Below, piece by piece: positions 8,486 through 16,503 of a DNA stretch of 32,101 nucleotides. The stretch is from positions 5,745 through 37,845 of the forward strand of contig JAUNVH010000016.1 in the NCBI GenBank assembly GCA_030537765.1. Direction: 5' to 3'. The translations under genes were made by a program, and so were the position numbers. This stretch comes from Tissierellia bacterium (GTDB taxonomy: Bacteria; Bacillota; Clostridia; Tissierellales; Peptoniphilaceae). A model generated the notes under the pieces. That model was not told the DNA's origin. It worked only from the letters and a program-made list of their open reading frames with translations, and ran no database searches. The number at the start of each line of letters is the position of its first letter. Position 1 is the stretch's first letter.

Positions 8486-9581
8486 GCTTTTCACCTAGCA
8501 GTTTCAAGACATTGTCAATATTTTTCCAAGCTTTTTCCCTCAAAGCTTCTCCACCCATTATAGTCTTAGTTTTTAATTCTTCTAAATTCTCTAAAGATTC
8601 TAATACGATTTTTGAAAAATTATCGGCATCGAAATTTGAAACATCTGCTCCCAAATCGATATTCATCTCTTCCATAAGAGCTTTAACTTTTGGATCGTAT
8701 ATTATCCCAATATAAGGCGTTTCAGCATTTATTGAATATACGAGCGAATGAAGTCTCATCGCCAAAGTTAAATCACAAAGAGAAAGTATGGCCATAATTT
8801 CTTCTGCTTCATATTTAGCTTTTAATAAAAAGGCCCTGTCTTTATCTTGTATATTTTCGATAACAGATTTAGAAAATTCTAAATCAGACGGATAATGAAG
8901 CGGCACAAATAATAGATTATAATCAGTTTTTTCAATTAATATATTAGCTAGTTTTGCAAATTTATCTATTAATTTATCTTCTTTCCAATTTCTTAAACAT
9001 AGGGCTATAAACTTTTTGTTTGAATCTATATTTTCGTTTTCTAATATTGTTTTGGCAATATCTTTTGTATAAGGCTCTAGGCGCATGACAGGGTCGGCTG
9101 TGATTTCCATATTGGGCATATCTACTCCAATATTTTTTAGAAATTCATATGAATTTTTATCTCTCAAAGTTATAAGTCTTGTCTTGTTCAAGATTTTTTT
9201 AGTCAGTTCCCTATTTAGCTTGCCCGATATTGGGCCTACGCCATTTGCAAAAACATATGTGGGAGTCTTTGCAATTTGTGCCATTTTTAAAGTGCCTAGA
9301 TAATAGATCAAAGATCGGGTGCTAGTAATATCTTGCAATAGCGAACCACCGCCAAATATGAATAAATCAGCCCTTTTTAATGCTTTAAAAACTTCTATTG
9401 GGCTAAATCTATCGACTGAGTTTACGCCATAAAAGCGCGCGGTCTTTTCCGGCGATTTTGAAAGCACTGTGAGCTCTAAATCTTTATTCAGTTTTTTCAA
9501 ATCTTCGCATATTGACTTTAATATAGCATCATCACCGCTATTATCAAAACCAAAATAACCGGAAAGTACCAATCTCTTCAT
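8478..9581 (-). CDS. csaB: Polysaccharide pyruvyl transferase CsaB
   Basis: Adds a pyruvate ketal, from phosphoenolpyruvate, to a sugar of the cell-wall polysaccharide. In bacteria with SLH-domain proteins this modification creates the anchor for the S-layer. Its 367 residues have the two-lobed fold of this family: MKRLVLSGYFGFDNSGDDAIL at the start, then FIFGGGSLLQDITSTRSLIYYLG, VFANGVGPI, ITLRDKNSYEFL and the late MRLHSLVYSI segment with the conserved His. It overlaps the upstream polymerase gene by ATGA and the downstream tagA gene by eight bases, so translation is coupled. No SLH-domain gene is present in the window to confirm what binds the pyruvylated polymer. Confidence 0.92.
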   Translation of the reverse strand: MKRLVLSGYFGFDNSGDDAILKSICEDLKKLNKDLELTVLSKSPEKTARFYGVNSVDRFSPIEVFKALKRADLFIFGGGSLLQDITSTRSLIYYLGTLKMAQIAKTPTYVFANGVGPISGKLNRELTKKILNKTRLITLRDKNSYEFLKNIGVDMPNMEITADPVMRLEPYTKDIAKTILENENIDSNKKFIALCLRNWKEDKLIDKFAKLANILIEKTDYNLLFVPLHYPSDLEFSKSVIENIQDKDRAFLLKAKYEAEEIMAILSLCDLTLAMRLHSLVYSINAETPYIGIIYDPKVKALMEEMNIDLGADVSNFDADNFSKIVLESLENLEELKTKTIMGGEALREKAWKNIDNVLKLLGEKHG

Positions 9582-10951
9582 TTTCTTCTCCTAATTATCT
9601 TTATAAATTCTCTTCCATTGCTCAATTCTTTAGTTTTAATTTCTCCTGAGATTCTCATCATAGTAATTAAGATTGCAATTACAATCCAAAATGTAAATAT
9701 GATTTTAGTCAAATAGAATATATGATCGAACATTGCATGCATAAGTATGCCCGTAAGGCCTGAGATAACACCTGCTCCTATCGTTTTAAAATATTTGTCT
9801 TCAGCCTTCATAAGTCTTACAATCGGGTATTTTATAAATGTATAGAGCATCATTATAAATGGCACAAAGCCCGCAATGCCAGTTTCTGCCAATGTCTGCA
9901 TATAAGAATTATGCGTATGAAATAATGCTATTGTTCTGATATAAGTTTCAAATATCATTTTAAATGGCAGATGACCAAAGCCCACTCCTGCAAAAAATCT
10001 ATCTTGAATCATATTGATTGTTATATCCCACATTTGAAATCTGTGCGCAATTGATGTGTCTGTAAGATTTGTAATACTCGTCAAACGAGTTAGATATGAT
10101 GCAGGCAAAATCATTAACACTAATAGTACGGCAGGAATTGCAAGCCACAATAGCCTTATGTCTATCAATATACAAAACATCAATGCTGCAACTGCTATTG
10201 CTAACCAACCGCCTCTAGACATTGTGAGCAATATGCAAATTAGCATAATGGCTGATCCAATTGCAAATACAAATTTTTTCCAAATAGATTTTGTCTGCCA
10301 CATCATCCCAATGGCTATCGGTGTAGTAAATACGAGATATTCTGCAAGTATATTTGGATTTCCAAATACTGAATAAACTCTAGCCATAATATCGGGAGTG
10401 CTTTCTACATCTACCCATTCTCTCCTTATCTGTACTCCTGTGAAATATTGCAATACTCCATAGATTGCAACTAAAAATGCTGCTAGAATTAAAAATGTCA
10501 AAGCATTATTTAAACTCTCTTTGTCATCAATTGTATTTATAAATACGAATAAAAAGCTAATTCCTGCAAGATGTATTCCCATATCTCTTGCGCTTCCCGC
10601 AAAGTAAAACGAACTAAGCGTGGCAATAAATGCTATTAGTAAATAAAATATTACAGGTGTTAAAAGTGGTTCTTTCAAAAGTTTGGCTCTTTCGTTTTTT
10701 ATATAGTCGAATAAAAACATAAACAAAAGGCCAAACATCATTAAAAGCCCAAGTCTATCTGGTAAAAAAACGTAGAGAAATGTCGCACCATATAATCCTA
10801 TTTTAAAATTGTATATCATTAAAAATATCGCTGTAAGAATTGCAAATGCAGCAATAAAGATTTTATTTCCAAAATTAAATTTTATAAATAATAAAATGAT
10901 AGCAAAAAATATTGGAGCTATTAATTTTTCGCCTCTTCGTTCTACCACCAT
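9578..10951 (-). CDS. O-antigen ligase/polymerase (WaaL/Wzy-like) membrane protein
   Basis: A 457-residue polytopic protein of the O-antigen ligase family, with about 12 hydrophobic helices. The diagnostic periplasm-side part is around residues 280-345. It contains AHRFQMWDITINMIQDRFFAGVG (split by the usual Arg/Trp pattern) and the conserved THNSYMQTLAETGIAGF, including the His used by this family. It would join or polymerise lipid-linked glycan on the outer face of the membrane. The start ATG (10949-10951) follows AAGGAGAT and overlaps the preceding small membrane gene by 10 bases. In Gram-positive polysaccharide loci this role is more likely polymerase or ligase of a secondary wall polymer than LPS ligase. 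Confidence 0.88.
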   Translation of the reverse strand: MVVERRGEKLIAPIFFAIILLFIKFNFGNKIFIAAFAILTAIFLMIYNFKIGLYGATFLYVFLPDRLGLLMMFGLLFMFLFDYIKNERAKLLKEPLLTPVIFYLLIAFIATLSSFYFAGSARDMGIHLAGISFLFVFINTIDDKESLNNALTFLILAAFLVAIYGVLQYFTGVQIRREWVDVESTPDIMARVYSVFGNPNILAEYLVFTTPIAIGMMWQTKSIWKKFVFAIGSAIMLICILLTMSRGGWLAIAVAALMFCILIDIRLLWLAIPAVLLVLMILPASYLTRLTSITNLTDTSIAHRFQMWDITINMIQDRFFAGVGFGHLPFKMIFETYIRTIALFHTHNSYMQTLAETGIAGFVPFIMMLYTFIKYPIVRLMKAEDKYFKTIGAGVISGLTGILMHAMFDHIFYLTKIIFTFWIVIAILITMMRISGEIKTKELSNGREFIKIIRRRK

Positions 10952-11472
10952 TTTTTATCTCCTTCGTCAATTTTAAACAGAGCAGTAAAAGGCTTTAAAG
11001 CCACGGAATGCTCTATTATATTTAGGACATGGTCGCTAATCAATAGTAGGATTATTCCCATAAATATAAATGCCCAAGCCATTTTAGATAAAAAGCCGTC
11101 ATATAGTAATATGCCAATTCCCGTAAATAATAGAATTTTTGAAAACATATTAATTATTCCACTAAAGCCTGAATATGAATTTATAGCATCATAAGAGTCT
11201 GATGATAGAAACACATTTTTGTAAAATTTTATAAAAGTGTTTAGTAATTTCTCAATCAGGCTCACAAAAGAGCATATAATTTTATAAAATAGCGAATATT
11301 TAAAACAATTATTATCGCTTTTTAAAAATATTCCGGTATGAGAATTGTCAAATCCTGATTTAATTTTAGAACTAATATTTTTTGATAGTCTTCCAAAGAT
11401 TGAGTTGCGCCAAAAGCTTCCCAAATAATTAACTATCACCATAATAAGTTTTATAAACTTACTATTATACAT
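10942..11472 (-). CDS. Unknown membrane protein next to the polymerase gene
   Basis: A 176-residue protein I do not recognise. The N-terminal ~90 residues are basic, with many Asn, Ser, Lys and Phe and amphipathic helices. Two hydrophobic helices follow (near residues 108-128, IINMFSKILLFTGIGILLYDG, and 130-150, MAWAFIFMGIILLLISDHV). The C-terminus is short, charged and ends in Lys-Lys-Trp-Trp. It overlaps the polymerase gene by 10 bases. Some Clostridia have longer O-antigen-ligase-type proteins with an extra N-terminal region, and this gene could be the separate equivalent of that region; this is inference from position and character only. A partner or membrane anchor for the polymerase is the simplest idea. 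Confidence 0.7.
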   Translation of the reverse strand: MYNSKFIKLIMVIVNYLGSFWRNSIFGRLSKNISSKIKSGFDNSHTGIFLKSDNNCFKYSLFYKIICSFVSLIEKLLNTFIKFYKNVFLSSDSYDAINSYSGFSGIINMFSKILLFTGIGILLYDGFLSKMAWAFIFMGIILLLISDHVLNIIEHSVALKPFTALFKIDEGDKKWW

Positions 11473-11480
11473 AATTTCAC

Positions 11481-11969
11481 CTATTCTTTAATATCTATAC
11501 CTAAACAAGTTCCAAAAAATGCTGCTCTTTTAGTTTTCATTCTATATTGAATTCCAACTCTAGTTTGTTCTCCGCCAAATGAATAAAATTCTGGACTTTC
11601 TTTTATATCGCCTTCAATTTTAATAATTACATTATATTTTTCAGGCACTTCTTCAAAGCCCCATGTTCCATCAGGTTTTTCAATTTTTTCTTTATAAGGT
11701 TCTACTTTTTTGTCTACAATTTCACCGATATAGGCGCCTTTATCGTAGTGATAAATTTTTTCACCTACTACAATATTTTCAACTGAAACAGTTCTGATTT
11801 CTGAAACTTCATAAGTTACAACTGCTTTTTTTACTCCCTCACTAAGTTGAGGTTTGCTCATAAGTCTCTTCGCGCCGCCTACAATGGCAAATAAAAGTAA
11901 AATTAAGACTAATAGATCAATAATATTAATGACACCAAATAATTTTCCTTTTTTATCAATAATTTTCAT
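11481..11969 (-). CDS. DUF4330 domain-containing membrane-anchored protein
   Basis: A 162-residue protein that opens with KIIDKKGKLFGVINIIDLLVLILLLFA, the hallmark of DUF4330 proteins. This gives a short cytoplasmic start, one transmembrane helix (about residues 16-35), then an extracytoplasmic beta-rich domain. That domain carries the recurring VVGEKIYHYDKGAYIGEIVDKKVEP segment and reads like a small barrel or hairpin domain, similar in style to periplasmic adaptor modules. The function is unknown. Its place between a GT4 glycosyltransferase (4-base ATGA overlap) and polymerase genes suggests a role in polysaccharide assembly or export. Confidence 0.82.
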   Translation of the reverse strand: MKIIDKKGKLFGVINIIDLLVLILLLFAIVGGAKRLMSKPQLSEGVKKAVVTYEVSEIRTVSVENIVVGEKIYHYDKGAYIGEIVDKKVEPYKEKIEKPDGTWGFEEVPEKYNVIIKIEGDIKESPEFYSFGGEQTRVGIQYRMKTKRAAFFGTCLGIDIKE

Positions 11970-13099
11970 ATCTTTCTCCTATTTTCTAAAATTGATTTAT
12001 ATATTTGAACCTGTCTTTCAGCCATTTTGGGTGCTGAAAATTCGGTTTCTACCTTATATTTAATCTTTTCTCCCATCTCTTTAGTTTCTTGTGGACTAGC
12101 TGCGGCTTGAAGAATTTTTTCGGCCATTTTCTCATCGTCATTTATATCGACTAAAAAGCCATTTATACCGTCTTCAATTAGTTCATCAATACCGCCCACA
12201 TTTGTAGAGATTGTTGGCACTTTTAATCTTGCAGCCTCCATTATTACATATGGGAAGCTTTCAGATATTGAAGTCAATGCATTTAGATTGCTGACATTAA
12301 AAAGAGAATATGGATCTTTTAAAAATCCTAATAGTTTTATATTATCTCCCAAGTTTTTTTCAGTAATCTTATTTTTCATAATCTCCATTTCTTCACCGTC
12401 GCCTGCAATCAAAAACAGTATATTTTTATTAGTTTTCAAAACCTTTTCGGCCGCTTTTAAAAGCATTTGAGGATTTTTGACTGCATCGAGTCTCGCTGCC
12501 AAAGAGACTATAAATCTATTATTCAAATCTATATTGTAGCGCTTAAAGAAAGCGTCACGATCAACCATATTCATCGTTTCGGTAAAGTCCATGCCATTAT
12601 AGAGAGTATATATTTTTTCTTTATTAAAACCTCTGTCGATCAACATATTTTTAAATGCTTCTGTCACTGCAATATAGTAATCGAAATATTTCAACGAAAA
12701 TTCATTCAATTTTGTATAAATTAAATTTTTATAAAAACTGCCTTTGAAGTCTAGTAAATAGTCAGAGTGAATCGTTGTAACCATTGGTATATCGATTTTC
12801 TTTTTTAAAAACATGCCGATAAAATTTGCTCTAGCTCCATGGCAATGTATAATATCGTATTTCTCTTTATTTATCTTTTCGACCAATACTTTTATAATAG
12901 AGAGATCTGTTCGCTTCTTTTGCAAGATAATTTCAATATCGATGCCAGAGGCTTTAGCTTCATCGTAAAAGGTGTCCTTTATAAAACAGACGATTTTGGC
13001 ATCGCATGACGATTTTAAATTTTTTAGTAATGTTATAATATGTGTTTTTGCTCCACCTTTGTCGCCTCCGCTAATCAGATGAAGGACTTTTATAGCCAT
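11966..13099 (-). CDS. Family 4 glycosyltransferase (GT-B fold)
   Basis: A 377-residue cytoplasmic glycosyltransferase and first gene of the surface-polysaccharide operon. The N-terminal half opens with VLHLISGGDKGGAKTHIITL, a glycine-rich acceptor loop typical of GT4. The C-terminal half has ARLDAVKNPQMLLKAAEKV, the segment LLIAGDGEEME (here FLIAGDGEEMEI), and the retaining-enzyme E-x7-E motif in SESFPYVIMEAARLKVPTIST followed by NVGGIDELI. It would transfer a nucleotide-activated sugar to a lipid-linked acceptor; donor and acceptor are not predictable. ATG 13097-13099 follows an AGAGGTG site. The stop overlaps the DUF4330 start by four bases. Confidence 0.9.
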   Translation of the reverse strand: MAIKVLHLISGGDKGGAKTHIITLLKNLKSSCDAKIVCFIKDTFYDEAKASGIDIEIILQKKRTDLSIIKVLVEKINKEKYDIIHCHGARANFIGMFLKKKIDIPMVTTIHSDYLLDFKGSFYKNLIYTKLNEFSLKYFDYYIAVTEAFKNMLIDRGFNKEKIYTLYNGMDFTETMNMVDRDAFFKRYNIDLNNRFIVSLAARLDAVKNPQMLLKAAEKVLKTNKNILFLIAGDGEEMEIMKNKITEKNLGDNIKLLGFLKDPYSLFNVSNLNALTSISESFPYVIMEAARLKVPTISTNVGGIDELIEDGINGFLVDINDDEKMAEKILQAAASPQETKEMGEKIKYKVETEFSAPKMAERQVQIYKSILENRRKI

Positions 13100-13131
13100 A
13101 AGCTTTTCACCTCTTTCACAAATTCATATAC

Positions 13132-13160
13132 ATTATACAATAGATAGGTTCAAAATTTAA
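13132..13160 (-). promoter_or_regulatory. Promoter of the surface-polysaccharide operon
   Basis: Minus strand: perfect TATAAT (13132-13137) with a weak -35 TTAAAT (13155-13160) at 17 bases. It lies 33 bases ahead of the GT4 start and is the only clear promoter before the seven-gene run down to transketolase. Confidence 0.6.
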
Positions 13161-13207
13161 GCATTAACTTGTAAATTTATAAATTTTAACTATTTAAGCA
13201 GTTCATA

Positions 13208-13237
13208 CTAAAAGGCGACTAGATAATTCTAATCGCC
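13208..13237 (-). terminator. Terminator after mazF
   Basis: Minus strand: 10-bp stem GGCGATTAGA/TCTAGTCGCC (13228-13237 and 13214-13223, one G-U pair), loop ATTA, then TTTTAGT. It ends the pyr/acpS/mazF transcript before the polysaccharide operon promoter. Confidence 0.8.
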
Positions 13238-13253
13238 GCAATATGTTGGTTGA

Positions 13254-13613
13254 TTATGTATGTTTGAAATATTTTAATGCTAAAGATATTAAAATAGCAT
13301 CGTCTATTCTCATCATCGTCCTCGTGTCAATTTTTCCAATCTTGTCTTTTAGACGTTTTTTGTCTATAGTTCTAATTTGTTCAGTAAGTGCAACTGAATT
13401 TTTTGGTAAGCCTTCATTGCCAGCCGGAATCGAAACATGCGTTGGCAGTTGCGCCTTATTAGATCTAGAAGTTATTGGTGCAACGATAGTCGTTGGACTA
13501 TATTTGTTTCCAGTATCATTTTGTATGATTAAAACCGGCCTAACTCCTCCCTGTTCAGAACCTACAACTGGACTAAGATCGGCATAATATAAATCCCCTC
13601 GTTTTATATTCAT
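13254..13613 (-). CDS. mazF: MazF/PemK-family endoribonuclease toxin (EndoA type)
   Basis: A 119-residue sequence-specific mRNA interferase closely matching Bacillus EndoA in layout. The opening is [20 protein letters not shown], then [12 protein letters not shown] with Arg25, and IVAPITSR with Thr48, the residues used in catalysis by EndoA. It is complete and presumably active. The unusual point is what is missing: no EndoAI/MazE-type antitoxin gene is visible. The preceding gap to the AcpS-NnrD stop is only 15 bases, and in most Firmicutes the antitoxin sits there, usually after alr. ATG 13611-13613 follows GAGGTAA. It is probably translated as the last gene of the pyr/acpS transcript. Confidence 0.93.
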   Translation of the reverse strand: MNIKRGDLYYADLSPVVGSEQGGVRPVLIIQNDTGNKYSPTTIVAPITSRSNKAQLPTHVSIPAGNEGLPKNSVALTEQIRTIDKKRLKDKIGKIDTRTMMRIDDAILISLALKYFKHT

Positions 13614-13628
13614 ATTTTTACCTCGCCC

Positions 13629-14795
13629 TTATTTATTTCTATATTTTTCTAAATGTTTAAACACTCCACAAATATTATCTAATATATCCATAGATGTCAA
13701 TGAATATTCAGAATATTTTTTTGCAGCTATTTCTCCAGCTTTGCCATGAATATAGGCCGCCGCAACAGCCGCATCGTAGCTATTTACGCCTTGGGCTAAA
13801 AGCCCTGTAATAATCCCCGTAAGCACATCGCCTGAGCCAGCCGTTGCCATTCCACTATTGCCTGAATTATTAATATAGTGGCGCTTCCCATCAGTCACAA
13901 TCGTTTTGCTGCCCTTTAATAATACAATAATACCATATTCTTTTGCAAATTGCTTTGCAATTTCAATTCTAGACTCTGTATCTGATTTCAATTTATAGCC
14001 AAAGCGTTCGAATTCTCTATCGTGTGGAGTAAAGATCTTATTTTTAAAATTTGAAATGAGTGATCTATTTTGAGATAAAAGATTTAATGCATCGGCATCG
14101 ATGACCATTGGCAAATCTCTTTTAGATATTTCTTTTAATAGTTTAAGCGAAGTCTCTGTTACGCCAATTCCAGGTCCAATAGCAATTGCATCTGCTCTAG
14201 TATCTTCGTCATACTCAGAATATTTTTTTACAATTACGCTGTTTTGCTTTATTGACATTGATTCAAAAATTGATTCAGGCACATAATTATATACTAAACC
14301 GGCGCCAGTTTTTAAACAAGCATTAGATGAAAGATAGCCAGCGCCAAGCATGCCATAACTGCCTGCAAATATGAGCGCTCTTCCAAAAGTTCCCTTATGG
14401 CCATCTGGATTTCTTTTTGGAACTTTTTTTAATATATCAAAATCTATTTTAGTAAAATCATTGCCAAGCATTGCAATTGCAGTAGAAAATTCTCTTTCAT
14501 GAGAAATTGACACGGCAATTTCAACGCCTTTAATTTTACAGATGGGCCTATTATTTATATCTGATAATATTTCAATATCTTTAAATGATAATCTCTTTCC
14601 AATTCCAGTACCATAAGCTTTGGAAGCTGCTTCTTTTAATGCAAATCTAGCCGCAATATGTTCTATATTGAATTTTCTATTTGCAATTTGTTCAATTTCT
14701 TTTGGCGTAAATACGCGCGACAAAAAAGCCTCACCATGTTTTTGGTAAAGCATTTTTATCCTTTCATTACTAACTATATCAATGCCCAAATACAT
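13629..14795 (-). CDS. acpS: Fusion of holo-ACP synthase (AcpS) and NAD(P)H-hydrate dehydratase (NnrD)
   Basis: Two enzymes in one 388-residue chain. Residues 1-~115 are AcpS, which attaches 4'-phosphopantetheine to acyl carrier protein: GIDIV with Asp6, RFALKEAASKAYGTG with Glu55, and ISHE near 97-100. Residues ~125-385 are the ADP/ATP-dependent dehydratase that repairs hydrated NAD(P)H. It shows KGTFGRALIFAGSYGMLGA, GPGIG (207-211), VIDADALNLL (231-240), TPHDREFERF (256-265), LLKGSKTIV, and GSGDVLTGIITG with catalytic Asp323. The TPH motif reads TPHDRE where relatives often have TPHPGE. The epimerase partner (NnrE/YjeF_N) is absent, although NnrD is usually fused to it. No stop or frameshift interrupts the junction, so the fusion looks real. 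Confidence 0.93.
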   Translation of the reverse strand: MYLGIDIVSNERIKMLYQKHGEAFLSRVFTPKEIEQIANRKFNIEHIAARFALKEAASKAYGTGIGKRLSFKDIEILSDINNRPICKIKGVEIAVSISHEREFSTAIAMLGNDFTKIDFDILKKVPKRNPDGHKGTFGRALIFAGSYGMLGAGYLSSNACLKTGAGLVYNYVPESIFESMSIKQNSVIVKKYSEYDEDTRADAIAIGPGIGVTETSLKLLKEISKRDLPMVIDADALNLLSQNRSLISNFKNKIFTPHDREFERFGYKLKSDTESRIEIAKQFAKEYGIIVLLKGSKTIVTDGKRHYINNSGNSGMATAGSGDVLTGIITGLLAQGVNSYDAAVAAAYIHGKAGEIAAKKYSEYSLTSMDILDNICGVFKHLEKYRNK

Positions 14796-14813
14796 AATCC
14801 TCGCCTCAATTAG

Positions 14814-14822
14814 ATTATAACA
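14814..14822 (-). promoter_or_regulatory. Extended -10 promoter for acpS-nnrD/mazF
   Basis: Minus strand TGTTATAAT, a perfect -10 with TG, about 20 bases ahead of the acpS start; the -35 is poor. No terminator separates it from pyrE, so it may supplement read-through from the pyr transcript. Confidence 0.5.
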
Positions 14823-14855
14823 AATATATAGCCAATATAAAAGTGCGTTTATAAA

Positions 14856-15428
14856 CTATTTTATCTTTCTACTTCCAGGTTTTATAGCTTCGTCCCCCAA
14901 TTTACATAGAGGACATTTCGATTTTTCAAATGTGTTTATTTTAAGTTTAATAGCAGAATATAGTGGAAGTTCCATTGCCCTGTCGATTCTATCTACCATT
15001 GTACAAAATGCAATTACTTCGCCTCCCATTTCTTCTACTGGTTTCATAGCTTCTTTAGTAGATTTGCCAGTGGTAATTACATCTTCAGCCATCAATACTT
15101 TTGTGCCCGGTTCGATTTTAAAGCCTCTGCGCAAGACCATTTCGCCTTCGTCATTTCTCTCTGCAAACATTGCTGGAATGCCAAGCTGTCTGCCAAGTTC
15201 ATATGCCACTATGATTCCACCAAGTGCAGGGCCCACAACTAAATCGGCCTCTATATTGTCTTTTTTTAATTTTTCAACAATTTTAGCCACAACTTTTTCT
15301 GCCTTGTCGGGATATTGTAAAAGTTTTGCACATTGCACATAGCCATCTGAATGTAGGCCAGATGATAATAAAAAATGTCCCTTTAATAATGCTCCCGATT
15401 CTTCAAAGTACTGAATTAATTTTTCCAT
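14856..15428 (-). CDS. pyrE: Orotate phosphoribosyltransferase
   Basis: Couples orotate and PRPP to give OMP in pyrimidine synthesis. Its 190 residues show the type I PRTase fold: GHFLLSSGLHSDGYVQCAKL at the start (orotate and PRPP loop), VGPALGGIIVAYELGRQLG, FAERNDEGEMVLRRGF, and the PRPP-binding loop VLMAEDVITTGKSTKEAM. The C-terminal CPLCK segment is common in the clostridial type. It starts 2 bases after the pyrF stop, with its ribosome site inside pyrF, so the two enzymes that convert orotate to UMP are translated together. Confidence 0.96.
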   Translation of the reverse strand: MEKLIQYFEESGALLKGHFLLSSGLHSDGYVQCAKLLQYPDKAEKVVAKIVEKLKKDNIEADLVVGPALGGIIVAYELGRQLGIPAMFAERNDEGEMVLRRGFKIEPGTKVLMAEDVITTGKSTKEAMKPVEEMGGEVIAFCTMVDRIDRAMELPLYSAIKLKINTFEKSKCPLCKLGDEAIKPGSRKIK

Positions 15429-15430
15429 AA

Positions 15431-16291
15431 TTACCCCCTATTTTCTTCCAACGCTTTTTTCATATCTAATACTGCCATCCTTGCATAGTGACCAATATTT
15501 TCTTCGCCATCGTCAAATTTTTGAAAATTATATATTATTCCCCTAGAGGAATTAACAACTCCACCATTTCCGTCTTTGAGATATAGATTGCAATCTTTAG
15601 CAGTTCCTCCTTGCGCCCCATAACCTGGTATCAAAATAAACATATTTTTATATCTAGCTCTAATCTCTTTTGCTTCATCTGTATGAGTTCCGCCTACTAC
15701 TCCACCAACAGATGAATAGCCGCATTCTCCCATATAGTCTTTTCCAATCTTTGCTAGATAATCGCCGACATAATTATATATTGGCAAACTTTTGGCTTCC
15801 AGATATTCCAAATCTTTAGCCCCAGGATTTGAAGTTCTCACTAAAACGAATATGCCTTTTTTGCCATCTTCTAAATATTTTAAATATGGATCTATGCTAT
15901 CGAAACCCATATAGGGGCTTAGAGTTATAAAATCTGCTTCAAATTCTCCATCGAAATGAGCTTTGGCATACATATCGGCTGTCGATTGTATATCGCCTCT
16001 TTTTATATCTCCAATGCTTAAAAGCGAATTGTCTTTTAAATATCTCAAAGTCATAATATAGGCCATAAGCCCTTCGATGCCTTCTCTTTCATAATATGCA
16101 ATCTGAGGTTTATAGATGGCAGCCAAATCTTTTGTATTGTCAATTATCTCTTTATTAAAATTAAAGATAATATCTGTTTTATTGTCAAACTTTCTTTTAA
16201 AACTCTCTGGTAATCTTTCTAAATTTGTATCTAGACCTACACATACATTTCCAACTTCTTTAACTCTCTTATAAAGCCTGTCAATAATCAT
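15431..16291 (-). CDS. pyrF: Orotidine 5'-phosphate decarboxylase (long, type 2)
   Basis: Decarboxylates OMP to UMP. At 286 residues it belongs to the longer PyrF subfamily typical of Clostridia and actinobacteria. Seen: N-terminal [16 protein letters not shown], the catalytic signature [20 protein letters not shown] with the Asp/Lys/Asp cluster, [16 protein letters not shown], and the late [14 protein letters not shown] and [10 protein letters not shown] phosphate-binding parts. ATG 16289-16291 has AGGAGG at 16297-16302, which overlaps the end of the T-run of the upstream attenuator terminator. No other promoter fits in front of pyrF, so it depends on read-through from the tRNA-Gly promoter. 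Confidence 0.95.
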   Translation of the reverse strand: MIIDRLYKRVKEVGNVCVGLDTNLERLPESFKRKFDNKTDIIFNFNKEIIDNTKDLAAIYKPQIAYYEREGIEGLMAYIMTLRYLKDNSLLSIGDIKRGDIQSTADMYAKAHFDGEFEADFITLSPYMGFDSIDPYLKYLEDGKKGIFVLVRTSNPGAKDLEYLEAKSLPIYNYVGDYLAKIGKDYMGECGYSSVGGVVGGTHTDEAKEIRARYKNMFILIPGYGAQGGTAKDCNLYLKDGNGGVVNSSRGIIYNFQKFDDGEENIGHYARMAVLDMKKALEENRG

Positions 16292-16302
16292 ATTTTCCTC
16301 CT

Positions 16303-16332
16303 AAAAAAAATGGTCATACTTTAAGTATGACC
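16303..16332 (-). terminator. Attenuator terminator in the pyrF leader
   Basis: Minus strand: GGTCATACTT pairs perfectly with AAGTATGACC (16323-16332 and 16312-16321) and is followed by eight T residues (16303-16310). The T-run runs straight into the pyrF ribosome site. Because no promoter fits between this and pyrF, it is an attenuator rather than an ordinary end-of-gene terminator. Confidence 0.85.
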
Positions 16333-16362
16333 GCAAAGAATTAAATCCAATATCTTTTATAG

Positions 16363-16393
16363 CCTTGTCATGCTCACGGGTATGACTTAAAGG
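16363..16393 (-). promoter_or_regulatory. Probable PyrR-binding (anti-antiterminator) hairpin
   Basis: Minus strand: CCTT, bulge TAA, GTCATAC, hexaloop CCGTGA, GCATGAC, AAGG. The hexaloop fits the CNGNGA loop of PyrR-binding RNAs and the core reads CCCGTGAG against the known CCNGNGAG. The 3' arm GCATGACAAGG can alternatively pair with CTTT-GCG-GTCATAC, which includes the 5' arm of the terminator, giving an antiterminator. The three mutually exclusive structures are what PyrR/UMP attenuation needs. Inference: high UMP/PyrR stabilises this hairpin and terminates before pyrF. Confidence 0.62.
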
Positions 16394-16403
16394 TTTAACA
16401 ATA

Positions 16404-16477
16404 TGGAGCGGGTAAAGGGAATCGAACCCTCACTTTAGGCTTGGGAAGCCGATGCACTACCACTATACTATACCCGC
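16404..16477 (-). tRNA. tRNA-Gly (anticodon CCC)
   Basis: Cloverleaf on the minus strand. The acceptor stem GCGGGTA/TACCCGC is perfectly paired (7 bp). The D-arm contains AGTGGTA, the T-arm is GAGGG-TTCGATT-CCCTT, the discriminator base is T and the CCA is encoded (16404-16406). The anticodon loop TTCCCAA gives anticodon CCC, decoding GGG. The anticodon stem TCGGC/GCCTA has a C-U mismatch at the second pair. A promoter lies just upstream (16504-16532) and the pyrF leader begins 10 bases after the CCA. Confidence 0.93.
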
Positions 16478-16503
16478 TAACACTAATGTGTTTTGTCTAT
16501 ATT

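Noticed and set aside
13100..13253. Hidden antitoxin gene downstream of mazF
   Set aside because: The region holds a terminator and the promoter of the next operon, with no credible short coding frame preceded by a ribosome site.
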